64,000 bases of DNA, taken from NCBI GenBank assembly GCA_002163135.1, contig MAAN01000011.1, positions 124,001 through 188,000 on the forward strand, written 5' to 3'. The notes under the pieces were generated by a model. The model was not told where the DNA came from and ran no database searches. It saw only the letters and a list, made by a program, of their open reading frames with translations. This stretch comes from Alphaproteobacteria bacterium 46_93_T64. Lineage in GTDB: Bacteria > Pseudomonadota > Alphaproteobacteria > Sneathiellales > Sneathiellaceae. Every line of letters begins with the position of its first letter. Position 1 is the stretch's first letter. The position numbers and the translations under genes are program-made. Positions 36,867-46,083 of the stretch are shown piece by piece.

Positions 36867-38696
36867 ATGAATGCAATTACGTACCCACCAACCTTGATTG
36901 AGGGTGCTGATACCACGGCAAAACTCTTTTGGATGCGTGTTAAACAGTTTAACCAAAAGATTGCCATGCGGGAGAAAGACCTAGGGATCTGGCGCACGAT
37001 TTCCTGGACGGATTATGGAGACAGGGCACGGACAGTTGGCCTTGGACTTACAGCTCTTGGACTGAAGCGCGGAGAGACTGTCTCTATTTTGAGTGATAAC
37101 AATCCAGAATGGCTCTATTTCGATATGGGAGTGTTGGGTGTTGGAGGTGTTAGTAACGGTGTCTATACCACCGATAGTGCGAAGCAAGTTCAATATCTCT
37201 GCCTTGATTCCAAAACAAAATATTTGATTGTCGAAAATGAAGAACAGTTAGATAAAATTCTGGAGGTTCGGGATGAAGTGCCAGAGCTTCGAAAAATAAT
37301 TGTCTTGGATATGGACGGGCTTCGCGATTTCTCAGATGATATGGTCATTAGCATTGATGAATTGTATGAAATTGGTGAAAGCTATCACTCTGCTCACCCA
37401 GACTACTGGGAAGACGCGATCGCTAAATCCAAACCTAATGATCTCGCAATTTTGATTTATACATCTGGTACGACCGGCCCCCCGAAAGGGGCTATGATTT
37501 CCCATCGGAATCTGATGTTTCAGATCTCAAACCTGACGCCGATTGTTGGATTTGGACCTGAAGATGAGCAACTCTCATTCTTACCCTTGTGCCATATCGC
37601 GGAACGCTCATACAGTGTTTTCTTACCGCTTTTTTCAGGCTCTGTGGTGAACTTTGTGGAAGGATTGGATACTGTTCCTGAAAATATCCGAGAAGTATCT
37701 CCAACGATCTTTTTTGCTGTGCCGAGAATTTGGGAGAAATTTTATTCTGCCATAACGTTGCAGTTAAGTGATGCGACAGGTCTTCAGAAACTTGCTTATA
37801 AATTTGCGATTTCAGCCGGCTATGAATTGGCTGATTGTAAACTTGATGGGGGAACACCCTCTACTTTTCTGAAGGCGAAATTCTGGTTAGCAGATTTATT
37901 GGTTTTAAAAAACATCAAGCGTTTCCTAGGACTAGACAGGGCTCATTATCTGGGTTCAGGCGCCGCGCCAATATCACCGGATCTTATTAAGTGGTACTTG
38001 GCTCTTGGGTTGGAAATGTATGAAGTTTATGGTCAGACAGAGAATGTAGGCTTGGCCACAACCAATCTGGATGGACAGTTCAAACTCGGAACTGTTGGAC
38101 CCGCAACTCCTAATACGGAGGTCTCAATTTCTGATGCGGGTGAAATTTTGCTTAAAGGCCCGCATATTTTTATGGGTTATTTGAACCAACCCGAGAAAAC
38201 AGCTGAAACGGTTGTAGATGGATGGCTGCATACCGGAGATGTCGGTTATATTGATAATGAGGGATTTGTGAAAATCACTGACCGTATGAAAGACATAATC
38301 ATTACGGCTGGCGGGAAAAACATCACTCCTTCTGAGATCGAAAATCAAATCAAATTTAGCCCGTACGTTTCTGATGCTGTGGTTATCGGGGATAAACGGA
38401 AATTTCTGACATGTTTGATTATGATTGATCAGGAGAATGTCGAAAAATTTGCACAGGACCATAATGTTCCTTTTACCAATTTCCAAAGCCTTTGCCGCTC
38501 AAAAGAAGTGTTGGATTTAGTTTGGAGTGAGATTGAAAAGGTGAATAAGAATTTTGCGCAAGTGGAAACGATCAAGAAGTGTCGCTTGATAGAAGAAATA
38601 CTGACAGCTGAAGATGATGAGCTTACGCCAACTATGAAGTTGAAGCGTTCTTTTGTGAATAAAAAGTACGCAGACTTAATTAATACCATGTATTGA
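36867..38696 (+). CDS. Long-chain-type acyl-CoA synthetase inside the liv operon
   Basis: A 609-residue AMP-forming ligase of the FadD15/long-chain type. Motifs: IYTSGTTGPPKGAMIS, YEVYGQTENVGLATT, GWLHTGDVGYID, ITDRMKDIIITAGGKNITPSE and a C-terminal lysine in TPTMKLKRSFV. Placement between livF and the binding-protein gene suggests that it activates the acid brought in by the transporter, rather than handling amino acids. Which acid (fatty, aromatic or branched) is not evident. Confidence 0.92.
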   Translation: MNAITYPPTLIEGADTTAKLFWMRVKQFNQKIAMREKDLGIWRTISWTDYGDRARTVGLGLTALGLKRGETVSILSDNNPEWLYFDMGVLGVGGVSNGVYTTDSAKQVQYLCLDSKTKYLIVENEEQLDKILEVRDEVPELRKIIVLDMDGLRDFSDDMVISIDELYEIGESYHSAHPDYWEDAIAKSKPNDLAILIYTSGTTGPPKGAMISHRNLMFQISNLTPIVGFGPEDEQLSFLPLCHIAERSYSVFLPLFSGSVVNFVEGLDTVPENIREVSPTIFFAVPRIWEKFYSAITLQLSDATGLQKLAYKFAISAGYELADCKLDGGTPSTFLKAKFWLADLLVLKNIKRFLGLDRAHYLGSGAAPISPDLIKWYLALGLEMYEVYGQTENVGLATTNLDGQFKLGTVGPATPNTEVSISDAGEILLKGPHIFMGYLNQPEKTAETVVDGWLHTGDVGYIDNEGFVKITDRMKDIIITAGGKNITPSEIENQIKFSPYVSDAVVIGDKRKFLTCLIMIDQENVEKFAQDHNVPFTNFQSLCRSKEVLDLVWSEIEKVNKNFAQVETIKKCRLIEEILTAEDDELTPTMKLKRSFVNKKYADLINTMY

Positions 38697-38772
38697 TCGA
38701 GTGTTTGTCTGATTTTTACATGTTTGGGAGCAGGTAATTAGTAACAAGTAAATAACTTTTGGGAGGAAGATA

Positions 38773-39963
38773 ATGAATAGGAGAAACTTTGTCCGTTTTG
38801 GACTAACCGTTGCAGGTGGGTTAGTGGCTGCAACCACTCTAACCGGCGCATCTCAGGCCGCGCAGGGCATTACAGACGACAAAATCCTTCTTGGGTCACA
38901 TCAGCCTTTATCTGGGCCGGTCGCTCTTTGGGGGGTGCCTGTGACGAACGGCATGCGTATGGCTGTTGAAGAAATTAACGCCAAGGGCGGAATTAACGGG
39001 CGCAAGCTGGAGTTGATTGTTGAAGACACAGCTTATCAACAAAATAAAGCAGCTCAGGCCGGTGACAAACTGCTTAAGAAAGACAAAGTATTTGCACTGG
39101 TTGGACCTCTTGGAACGCCAACAAACATGGTGACAATGCCACGTGCGCTTAAAAAGGGTGTCCCTAATCTCTTCCCGCTTTCTGCGGCGAAAGAAATGTA
39201 TGAGCCTCATCACGCTCTTAAGTTTTCCAACTTAACGCCATATGATGACCAAATGCGGTCAGCCGTAAAATATTTTGTTGAAAACGAAGGTGTAAAGAAA
39301 ATCGGTGTTCTTTATCAAGATGATGATTTCGGAAAGAACGTGCTTTTGGGCTGTGAAGCTCAAGCCAAAGACATGGGATTGCCTCCTGTCGTGAAAACAA
39401 ACTTTAAACGCGGCTCTAAAGACTTCTCTTCTCAAATTGCGAAATTGAAATCTGCGGGCGTTGAGCTTGTTTGTCTGGGAACCATTATTGGTGAGACAAT
39501 CGGCAGCATGGCTACAGCTAAGAAAATTGGTTACAAAACAAAGTTTGTTGTGAGTTCGGCTGGCTATGTTCCAGAAAACATCACATTGGCTAAGGGTCTA
39601 ACAGAAGGCCTTTATGGCACAAGTCAAACACCAATTCCGTATTATGAAGATGTTGATGATTTTGTAAAAGGTTGGATGGATCGCTATAAAACACGATTCA
39701 ATAAAGATGCGGTGTTGCAATCGATTGCCGGCTACGAAGTTATTCGTCTATTTGCCGAAGGTGCAAGAAAAGCAGGTAAAGATTTGACGGCTGCTAAATT
39801 GGCGAAAGCGATTGAAGGCATAAAAAATCTTAAATCTCCGTTTGGTGGAGCTGCAGTTAGCTTTAGCGCTGAAGATCATCTGGGCCCAGATGCGCGTAAC
39901 AGCACATCTTTGTATAAAGTAATAGGACCTAAGTGGATAAAAGTAGGCGGTATCAGTTATTAA
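38773..39963 (+). CDS. Periplasmic substrate-binding protein of the liv-type transporter
   Basis: A 396-residue Peripla_BP_6 protein. Its N-terminus MNRRNFVRFGLTVAGG is a probable twin-arginine signal, with cleavage after an AxA-like site near GASQAAQG. The mature part starts ITDDKILLGSHQPLSGPVALWG and contains NAKGGINGRKLELIVEDTAY. It captures the substrate for LivHMGF. A strong GGGAGG site precedes the ATG, and a clear terminator follows. Confidence 0.93.
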   Translation: MNRRNFVRFGLTVAGGLVAATTLTGASQAAQGITDDKILLGSHQPLSGPVALWGVPVTNGMRMAVEEINAKGGINGRKLELIVEDTAYQQNKAAQAGDKLLKKDKVFALVGPLGTPTNMVTMPRALKKGVPNLFPLSAAKEMYEPHHALKFSNLTPYDDQMRSAVKYFVENEGVKKIGVLYQDDDFGKNVLLGCEAQAKDMGLPPVVKTNFKRGSKDFSSQIAKLKSAGVELVCLGTIIGETIGSMATAKKIGYKTKFVVSSAGYVPENITLAKGLTEGLYGTSQTPIPYYEDVDDFVKGWMDRYKTRFNKDAVLQSIAGYEVIRLFAEGARKAGKDLTAAKLAKAIEGIKNLKSPFGGAAVSFSAEDHLGPDARNSTSLYKVIGPKWIKVGGISY

Positions 39964-39981
39964 GGTATCAATACTCAAATG

Positions 39982-40010
39982 AAAAACCGGCTCAACTGAG
40001 CCGGTTTTTT
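39982..40010 (+). terminator. Intrinsic terminator closing the liv operon
   Basis: AAAAACCGGCTC (39982-39993) pairs with GAGCCGGTTTTT (39998-40009), with a 4-nt loop and a run of T. It follows the binding-protein stop by about 20 bp. Confidence 0.9.
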
Positions 40011-40128
40011 TTATTCTAATTCCCCAATTAGTAGATTTATGTGAACCAAATAGTAACCAATGAGATCTATATTACCTATAACATGCAACGATAATAATAA
40101 CGTTTTACGAGTGTGTTCCGGGGGAATT

Positions 40129-42420
40129 ATGTTTAGAACGATACTAGGGTTTTTGAAAAATAAGTTTGAGTCTAAGAAGAAGCAAAAAGATATAGCCGGC
40201 TCTAACTCTAAAATAAAAATAGGAATTCGGGCACGTCTTTACGCAGCATTTGGTGTTATTGCACTGATGACTTTGGCATCCGGTACTGTCGGTTGGGCTC
40301 TTTTCACTAGCCTTGGAAGTACCCTTGAAAACACGACAAAGTCTTCAATAAAATCTGTATCCTTCGCACAAACGTTATCCGAAAATGCGAAGTCAGTTGT
40401 AGCCGTGGCACCTAGCCTAATTAAGGCGTCTTCTCTTGAAGAAATTAAAGCTGAAAGTCAGATCGCACAACAGTATCTTATTACGCTGGATGACAGTGTT
40501 GTTGATTTGTACAATCTCGATGTAGATACCGGGGTAATTGAACAGATTCAAGAAGAGGTTTCCGATCTGGAAACGAACTTTCTTGATCTGAATAGTCAAA
40601 TGAAGAAGCGAGTTCAGCTGACGAAGAACTCTGAAGCAATTGCTGCACAGGTTGCCGATTACCATAAAAAAATTGGAGCTGTTTTACAACCATTTGTAGA
40701 CAAACAACAACAGATTGTAAGTGTGGAAGCGGCTGGTCTTGAAATCGAAACGGATCTTACCTCCATTCAAGAGGGAATAGTTCGATTAATTGACGAGGAA
40801 GTCAGTAATTTAAGTCGCGCTATGGGACTACAAAGTAATCTTAATATGAGTGCGGGTTTGTTGCATCGAATTGCAACTGAGACCGATCAGGAAAGACTTG
40901 AGAAACTGAAGGAGGATTTTTCTGTTTTTGGGACGCGAATGCGCATGTCATTAATGCTTCCTGATTTTGAAGGCAAGGAACAGCTAGTTAAAGATGTTTT
41001 GGCGATGCTGGAGCTTGCGACAGCCGAGCAAGGTCTGATCGTTCTGAGAGAACAATATATCAAGACCATGTCTAAAGCGGACACAACTATAGAAAATGTC
41101 AGTAACACTGCCGCTGACTTATCGAAGACTGTTGAAAAAATTGTGGAAGAGATTACTGCTGGAACGGACAAAACGATTAATGCAGCAGCGCATAATATTG
41201 AGGTAGGTAAGACCCAACTTGGTGTTATTTCAGTGGCCAGTGTTGTTATGGCTCTTCTGATTGCATGGTTATATGTTGGAAGAAATTTGATGCGCCGTCT
41301 AAATCTGTTGGTCAGTGACATGGGGTTCATTTCTGCCGGAAATCTGGAAACCGAAGTAACTGTAGCTGGGAATGACGAAATCACGAAAATGGGGAACGCC
41401 CTAATCGGTTTTAGAGACAATGCGAAGGACGCTGTAAAACTTCGAGAACAAGCTGAAATCGATAGACTCTCACGTGAAGAAGAGAGCGTTCGTGCTGAAA
41501 AAGAAACCTCTGAAGCTGAAAAACGAGCTCTTGAGGAACAAAAGCGGGTTGAACGCGAGGCCGATGAGCGGAAGAAAGCTGAAATGGCGCAGTTGGCAAA
41601 TGATTTTGAGGGAAGCGTTAAGCATTTGGTTGAGAGTTTCGCGGTCGCGACAACCCAAATGAATGTCAGTTCTGAAAGTATGTCAGAAGCTGCAAATGAG
41701 ACAAGTAGTCGCTCTAACGCTGTCTCAAACGCGTCAGATCTTGCAAGTAGCAGCGTGAATTCTGTGGCCTCAGCTACAGAAGAGTTGACATCCTCAATCA
41801 ATGAAATAAGTCGCCAAGTTGGACAAGCAGCAACAATTGCTAGTGAGGCTGTTCAAGAGGCAGAAAGAACCAATGATATGGTGACAAGTCTCAACGATGC
41901 TGCTGCAAAAATTGGTGATGTGGTAGGTTTGATTAACGATATAGCGGCGCAAACTAATTTGCTTGCACTTAATGCAACCATCGAAGCCGCTAGAGCCGGT
42001 GACGCTGGTAAAGGCTTTGCTGTCGTTGCGAGCGAAGTTAAAAATCTGGCAGCTCAAACAGCCCGTGCGACTGAAGAGATTTCTGAACAGATTAAAGCTG
42101 TGCAGGAAGAAACTAACAATGCTGTTGGCGCCATTGGCGGAATTTCCAGTACCATTGCTCAAATTAGCGAAATCGCGACGGGTATTGCCTCTGCCGTAGA
42201 AGAGCAAGGGGCGGCAACGGGTGAGATTAGTCGAAGCGTGCAGCAAGCGGCTCAAAGCACTCAAGAGGTCTCACAGAACATTGTTTCTGTTAATGAGGCC
42301 GCGATTTCGACTGGGAATTCAGCAACGGAAGTTCGTGAGGTTTCCAGCGGTTTGTCAAATGAAGTTGAAAATCTGGATCGGGAAGTTCAAAGCTTTTTGG
42401 AACGGGTTCGCGCAAGCTAG
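40129..42420 (+). CDS. Methyl-accepting chemotaxis protein
   Basis: A 763-residue chemoreceptor from the ATG at 40129, which has GGGGGA just upstream (the frame opens earlier at 40060). Order: a short basic N-terminus, TM1 near residues 35-55, a long helical sensor domain, TM2 near 365-385, HAMP ([21 protein letters not shown]), a Glu/Lys-rich coiled coil, and the signalling domain. Its hairpin tip reads [20 protein letters not shown], followed by [20 protein letters not shown]. The ligand is unknown. No Che genes are adjacent. Confidence 0.93.
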   Translation: MFRTILGFLKNKFESKKKQKDIAGSNSKIKIGIRARLYAAFGVIALMTLASGTVGWALFTSLGSTLENTTKSSIKSVSFAQTLSENAKSVVAVAPSLIKASSLEEIKAESQIAQQYLITLDDSVVDLYNLDVDTGVIEQIQEEVSDLETNFLDLNSQMKKRVQLTKNSEAIAAQVADYHKKIGAVLQPFVDKQQQIVSVEAAGLEIETDLTSIQEGIVRLIDEEVSNLSRAMGLQSNLNMSAGLLHRIATETDQERLEKLKEDFSVFGTRMRMSLMLPDFEGKEQLVKDVLAMLELATAEQGLIVLREQYIKTMSKADTTIENVSNTAADLSKTVEKIVEEITAGTDKTINAAAHNIEVGKTQLGVISVASVVMALLIAWLYVGRNLMRRLNLLVSDMGFISAGNLETEVTVAGNDEITKMGNALIGFRDNAKDAVKLREQAEIDRLSREEESVRAEKETSEAEKRALEEQKRVEREADERKKAEMAQLANDFEGSVKHLVESFAVATTQMNVSSESMSEAANETSSRSNAVSNASDLASSSVNSVASATEELTSSINEISRQVGQAATIASEAVQEAERTNDMVTSLNDAAAKIGDVVGLINDIAAQTNLLALNATIEAARAGDAGKGFAVVASEVKNLAAQTARATEEISEQIKAVQEETNNAVGAIGGISSTIAQISEIATGIASAVEEQGAATGEISRSVQQAAQSTQEVSQNIVSVNEAAISTGNSATEVREVSSGLSNEVENLDREVQSFLERVRAS

Positions 42421-42467
42421 CTATTGGGCGAGAGGAGAGCCCGGCTAGCACTGGGCTTCTTCAGTTT

Positions 42468-42713
42468 TTAGGTGTTGTTATCTGATTTTCTCAAATAGGC
42501 AGCTATTCCGGAAACTGAAAACAGCAAAAGCGTATCTTCAGTGTCGATCATAGATCCTAATTTTTCTTCTATGTGCAGAATAAGGCGCATGTGATTAAGG
42601 CTATCCCATTTATCGATTGTTTCGATCGTGTCTTCTGCGGATATCTCTTCTGAAGCGTACCCCAAAATGCCAGATATATGCTCGATAGCTTGCGTAACAT
42701 AAAGATCTTCCAT
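42468..42713 (-). CDS. Free-standing acyl/peptidyl carrier protein
   Basis: An 81-residue carrier protein. The phosphopantetheine-attachment Ser is in DKWDSLNHMRLILHIEE (DSL motif at helix 2), and the four-helix pattern is complete to VSGIAAYLRK. It would carry an acyl or aminoacyl group as a thioester. The ATG at 42713 is chosen because AAGGTG lies upstream and it begins just after the stop of the GNAT gene. The frame is open to 42737. Last gene of the ATP-grasp/adenylation/GNAT/carrier cluster. Confidence 0.88.
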   Translation of the reverse strand: MEDLYVTQAIEHISGILGYASEEISAEDTIETIDKWDSLNHMRLILHIEEKLGSMIDTEDTLLLFSVSGIAAYLRKSDNNT

Positions 42714-42717
42714 TAAC

Positions 42718-43314
42718 TCACACCTTTTCTTGAGCATCGCTCAACGCTCTCTCAGCCCTTTTCTGCATAATCCAGTCTTCCTTAAAGAGTGCAAACTCCA
42801 CGACATCCTCAAGGTTGCCTTCGTGGTTCCGAATTTGCTGTTTTCGAATGCCCTCTTTTTGAAAGTGTTGCCTTGAGTAATTGAATAGAGCTGGAAGGTT
42901 TCTTGACCGAACATTACCGCAAATCTTATTCATTCTCAGAGCTGAAAATAGGAAAAGAACAATTCGCTCACGAACTTCAATGACGACGTTTGCTCCCCAA
43001 TATTCCTTATCCCCAATCATAATGCTTGTGTAAGCTAACTCATTTTTGGGCTCGAGATATATTCGGAAAATGCCAATAGGTTTATTGTTCAGTCGATCGT
43101 ATATCAACAATGCTATGCGGGTACTATTGTTGTAACGAGAGAAAAATTTGGATAATTGAGTATTATCCAAATCCATGGGATCGTTCATATATTTCATGGT
43201 TTCCCTATCAGAAAACCAACTGACCATTTCACCTGGTATGTGGCCTGGCACAATTGATCGCAGGACGTATTTTTCTGTTTCCAGTGTTAAAGGGGCTCCA
43301 AATTTCCATCTCAT
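42718..43314 (-). CDS. GNAT-family N-acetyltransferase (RimJ/RimL-like)
   Basis: A 198-residue acetyltransferase starting with YVLRSIVPGHIPGEMVSWFSD, then the strand-helix region NKPIGIFRIYLEPKNELAYTSIMIG and the acetyl-CoA segment YWGANVVIEVRERIVLFLFS, with NVRSRNLPALFNYSRQH. This form resembles acetyltransferases that act on amino sugars or amino acids. Its ATG overlaps the adenylation gene stop (ATGA), so it is translationally coupled. It may modify the product or the carrier-bound intermediate. Confidence 0.85.
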   Translation of the reverse strand: MRWKFGAPLTLETEKYVLRSIVPGHIPGEMVSWFSDRETMKYMNDPMDLDNTQLSKFFSRYNNSTRIALLIYDRLNNKPIGIFRIYLEPKNELAYTSIMIGDKEYWGANVVIEVRERIVLFLFSALRMNKICGNVRSRNLPALFNYSRQHFQKEGIRKQQIRNHEGNLEDVVEFALFKEDWIMQKRAERALSDAQEKV

Positions 43315-44735
43315 TTGAATTCACCAATCTCTAAGCATTTTTTACGGACATTATCTCGGTTTATCTTACCCCTGTCTGTTTTGGGAATTTCATCAAGAAT
43401 AAACCAGCTTTCCGGGATGGCTTCCCGGCGAATGAGCCCCTGCAACCAATTATGTAAAATCTCCAAATTAGGCTCCACTCCGTCTTTCAGGACACAAGCC
43501 ACGGCCACTCGTTCGCCGCTGATAGCATCGGGAAGGCCAAATACGCAGACTTCTTGAATATCCTCATGCCGTTCCAGTAAGAGATCAATTTCTTCAGGTA
43601 ATATTTTCATTCCGGCGCGATTAATTTCCGATTTTTGGCGCCCAGTTATGCGAATGTCTCCATCTTCTTCAATTGTTCCAATATCGCCGGTATGAAACCA
43701 TCCGTCTTTCAGCACGGCATCGGTCAGCTCCGGTTGTTTGAAGTAACCGTTCATGAGTGAAGGTGTTTGTACAAGGAGTTCACCAGAACCGGTCAGAGAT
43801 CTTTCTCCTGTTTCTGGATCTAGCACCATGGCAGATCCACCCCAAACCTCACCGATGCGCCCATCCGCCTTTCGGCCTTCAGCGAGAGAGGTCCCGCCGA
43901 TCCAGTTAGCGGTTTCAGTGATGCCATACATATTGAAAACTTGATCGGTACCACACCAATTTGCAATTGCTTCCCAGAGCTCAGTTGATAACGGTGCAGA
44001 GCCGACATGCACGCGCTTTAGGCTCCCGCTCACGGGTGGTTTTGATAGTCTTGTTGCCATTTTCCAAAAAGAAGGAACTGAACTTAAAAACCCGATTTCA
44101 TTGGCATCTATAATCTCTCCAAGCTTGGCAAGGCCCATTGGGGATTTGTCATCAAGCAAAATGACATCCCGGCCACTGAGAAGGGGCGTTAATAGGTTTC
44201 CGATCAACCCGTGTCCAAAATGAGTTGGAAGAGGGCATAGGGTTTTAATCGACTTCGGTAATTTCATGTACGCTTGGTTTAAAGTAAAGCGTGCAAGCAA
44301 GGATCTGAAGCTATGTTCAACACCTTTTGGGTTTCCGGTGGTTCCTGAGGTGAACAGATAAAGTGCAGGATGATCCAAGGACAGTGATTGCCCATTTTTC
44401 TTCGAGCGATTTTTATCTATGAACAAAGGAGCTTGTAAATGTTGCTCCAAAACAGCTACGGGCTCTACAAATTTAATCAGGGTTTGTTTTTCATGATCGG
44501 TTGCAGATGAATTTATGCAAGCGGCCGCAGCACCAGTACTCCATACTGCTAGTAAATCGGCAACGAAGCCAGCAGTACCACCGTGGCAAATAAGGATGCG
44601 ATCATTTGGACCAATATTACCGGTAAGCTGCGCTACTCGCGCATTGATCATCTCACGAAGCTGTGGGCCGTCGATCCAAGAGAGATCATTTGTTGTGGCC
44701 AGATTTCCTAGTATCGGGAATGTATTGAAGATCAT
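43311..44735 (-). CDS. AMP-forming adenylation enzyme (acyl/aminoacyl ligase)
   Basis: A 474-residue stand-alone adenylating enzyme. The core motifs are intact: [17 protein letters not shown] (A3), FNMYGITETANWIGG (A5), GWFHTGDIG (A7), ITGRQKSEINRAGMKI (A8) and the catalytic lysine in KTDRGKINRDNV (A10). With a carrier protein in the same cluster, it probably loads an acid onto that carrier rather than onto CoA. Its substrate cannot be read from sequence by eye. It is shorter than typical fatty acyl-CoA synthetases. Confidence 0.88.
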   Translation of the reverse strand: MIFNTFPILGNLATTNDLSWIDGPQLREMINARVAQLTGNIGPNDRILICHGGTAGFVADLLAVWSTGAAAACINSSATDHEKQTLIKFVEPVAVLEQHLQAPLFIDKNRSKKNGQSLSLDHPALYLFTSGTTGNPKGVEHSFRSLLARFTLNQAYMKLPKSIKTLCPLPTHFGHGLIGNLLTPLLSGRDVILLDDKSPMGLAKLGEIIDANEIGFLSSVPSFWKMATRLSKPPVSGSLKRVHVGSAPLSTELWEAIANWCGTDQVFNMYGITETANWIGGTSLAEGRKADGRIGEVWGGSAMVLDPETGERSLTGSGELLVQTPSLMNGYFKQPELTDAVLKDGWFHTGDIGTIEEDGDIRITGRQKSEINRAGMKILPEEIDLLLERHEDIQEVCVFGLPDAISGERVAVACVLKDGVEPNLEILHNWLQGLIRREAIPESWFILDEIPKTDRGKINRDNVRKKCLEIGEFK

Positions 44736-44802
44736 TTAGGGGCTCATAATTTATTATAGTCGTATTTGATCACATGTTAAATATTAGAATAAAGTAGCTT
44801 TG

Positions 44803-45981
44803 TTATTTTTGCTTGTCATATTTGTATATTAATTGGACCAGTGCAGTATGCAAAGCGGGATCATCCCATGATATATCTAAAGGGACGGATTTCAAATACG
44901 GACTGTTGCGGTCGCGCATTATTTCATCGGGGAATAATGCAATTACTTTTTCATTTTGCGTGTGTTGAACTATCTGTCTAGTCGTCTCATTGCCTTGTAA
45001 CTCGGCAAAAAATAGAGAGACCAAGTTATTTCCGAGCATCGATGAACACGGAACAGTATGGGTTGATCGCAAATTGACTTCGATGATGTTGGGGAGCTCT
45101 TGCTGTGATGTTTCAAAGGCATCAAGACCACCAAATCCACTAAATTGTAGTTTCTGAACTAGAGCTTTAAGCGGCTTTTCTAATTGTGGGCGATACAGAT
45201 TTTTGATCACTGAACTCGGACCGTTTGTAAAGAGAGTCTCGAGCGGTTTGACAACCGTGTACCCAAGCAATTGACCTTTCCATGCAGCGAAACTAATCGT
45301 TACTTCGCTTCCCTCTGCTAAAGATTGGATAATTGCTGGATTGTCTTCTGAAAGTGAATATCCGGAATTTCTAATTTTTTCAATTGTTTGTCGTACGTCC
45401 GTGCCCTCTGACACCATGTACACGCCAGTTCCGCCCGCTGCAAAATTTAGTTTGACGAAAAAAGGCCGAGGATAGGCGGCCATGCTACTTTCAAGATGTA
45501 TCAAATTGTGTGCTGTCACATATTCAGGCGTATTGAAGCCAGCGTCTTCTGCCATTTGAACAGAAACGTCTCGCCTATAAGCATTTGTATCCGGTGCCAA
45601 ACTGGTTTCGAGCAGATTAAGGAGACGTCGCCTTTCATCAGAAAGGGAGCTTTCCTCAGCACGTAAGATTTTACGAAAATGCAACAATCCACGCATTAGC
45701 GCTTCATCATTTGTTATGAGATAGTCAGGATCACAATGTTTGCAGGCAAATGTTAATCCATTGACCATATTTGCAAAAGATATGTCTTTGGGAGATTTTG
45801 GGTATCTGTATTTTTGTTTGAAACTTCCACCCTTTAGAAGCAACCGTTCTCTATAACCAAGTCCATAATTTTCAGTGCCAAGTTTTTTAAACTGAGCAGG
45901 TAATCGGCTCAAGCTGACATTGGTGTACATATCCGTGAAAAGTAGTTTGACCAAATCTATACCCGCCCCGCGGCCTCCCAA
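44803..45981 (-). CDS. ATP-grasp domain ligase, start uncertain
   Basis: A 392-residue ATP-grasp protein related to carboxylate-amine ligases. The ATP-grasp core is seen in RPFFVKLNFAAGGTGVYMVS, AIIQSLAEGSEVTISFAAW and IIEVNLRSTHTVPCSSMLG (metal-binding Glu/Asn). The pre-ATP-grasp strand seems to begin upstream of any good start: ISGALGGRGAGIDLVKLL resembles the usual ITGA...ALxLxRLL, but the frame is closed by a TGA at 46006-46008. The TTG at 45981 lies inside that motif, and there is no ATG until residue 18. A hairpin sits over this point. The 5' end is therefore truncated or uses a rare start. Confidence 0.75.
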   Translation of the reverse strand: MGGRGAGIDLVKLLFTDMYTNVSLSRLPAQFKKLGTENYGLGYRERLLLKGGSFKQKYRYPKSPKDISFANMVNGLTFACKHCDPDYLITNDEALMRGLLHFRKILRAEESSLSDERRRLLNLLETSLAPDTNAYRRDVSVQMAEDAGFNTPEYVTAHNLIHLESSMAAYPRPFFVKLNFAAGGTGVYMVSEGTDVRQTIEKIRNSGYSLSEDNPAIIQSLAEGSEVTISFAAWKGQLLGYTVVKPLETLFTNGPSSVIKNLYRPQLEKPLKALVQKLQFSGFGGLDAFETSQQELPNIIEVNLRSTHTVPCSSMLGNNLVSLFFAELQGNETTRQIVQHTQNEKVIALFPDEIMRDRNSPYLKSVPLDISWDDPALHTALVQLIYKYDKQK

Positions 45982-45985
45982 TGCG

Positions 45986-46003
45986 CCAGAGATCTGTCTC
46001 TGG
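45986..46003. repeat. Short hairpin at the 5' end of the ATP-grasp gene
   Basis: CCAGAGA (45986-45992) and TCTCTGG (45997-46003) form a 7-bp stem with a 4-nt loop, immediately upstream of the candidate TTG start. It could mask or mark translation initiation. Confidence 0.5.
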
Positions 46004-46083
46004 TCTCAATCTATTACTAGATGTATAATGCTTATTGCTAACGTGGTCTAAAAGAATGAAAATTTTGTCAATTTTGCTTCAGA

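Noticed and set aside
40887-41801. 304-codon minus-strand Ser/Phe-rich open frame
   Set aside because: Opposite the chemoreceptor; the composition reflects Glu/Lys/Ala-rich coiled-coil codons read in reverse.
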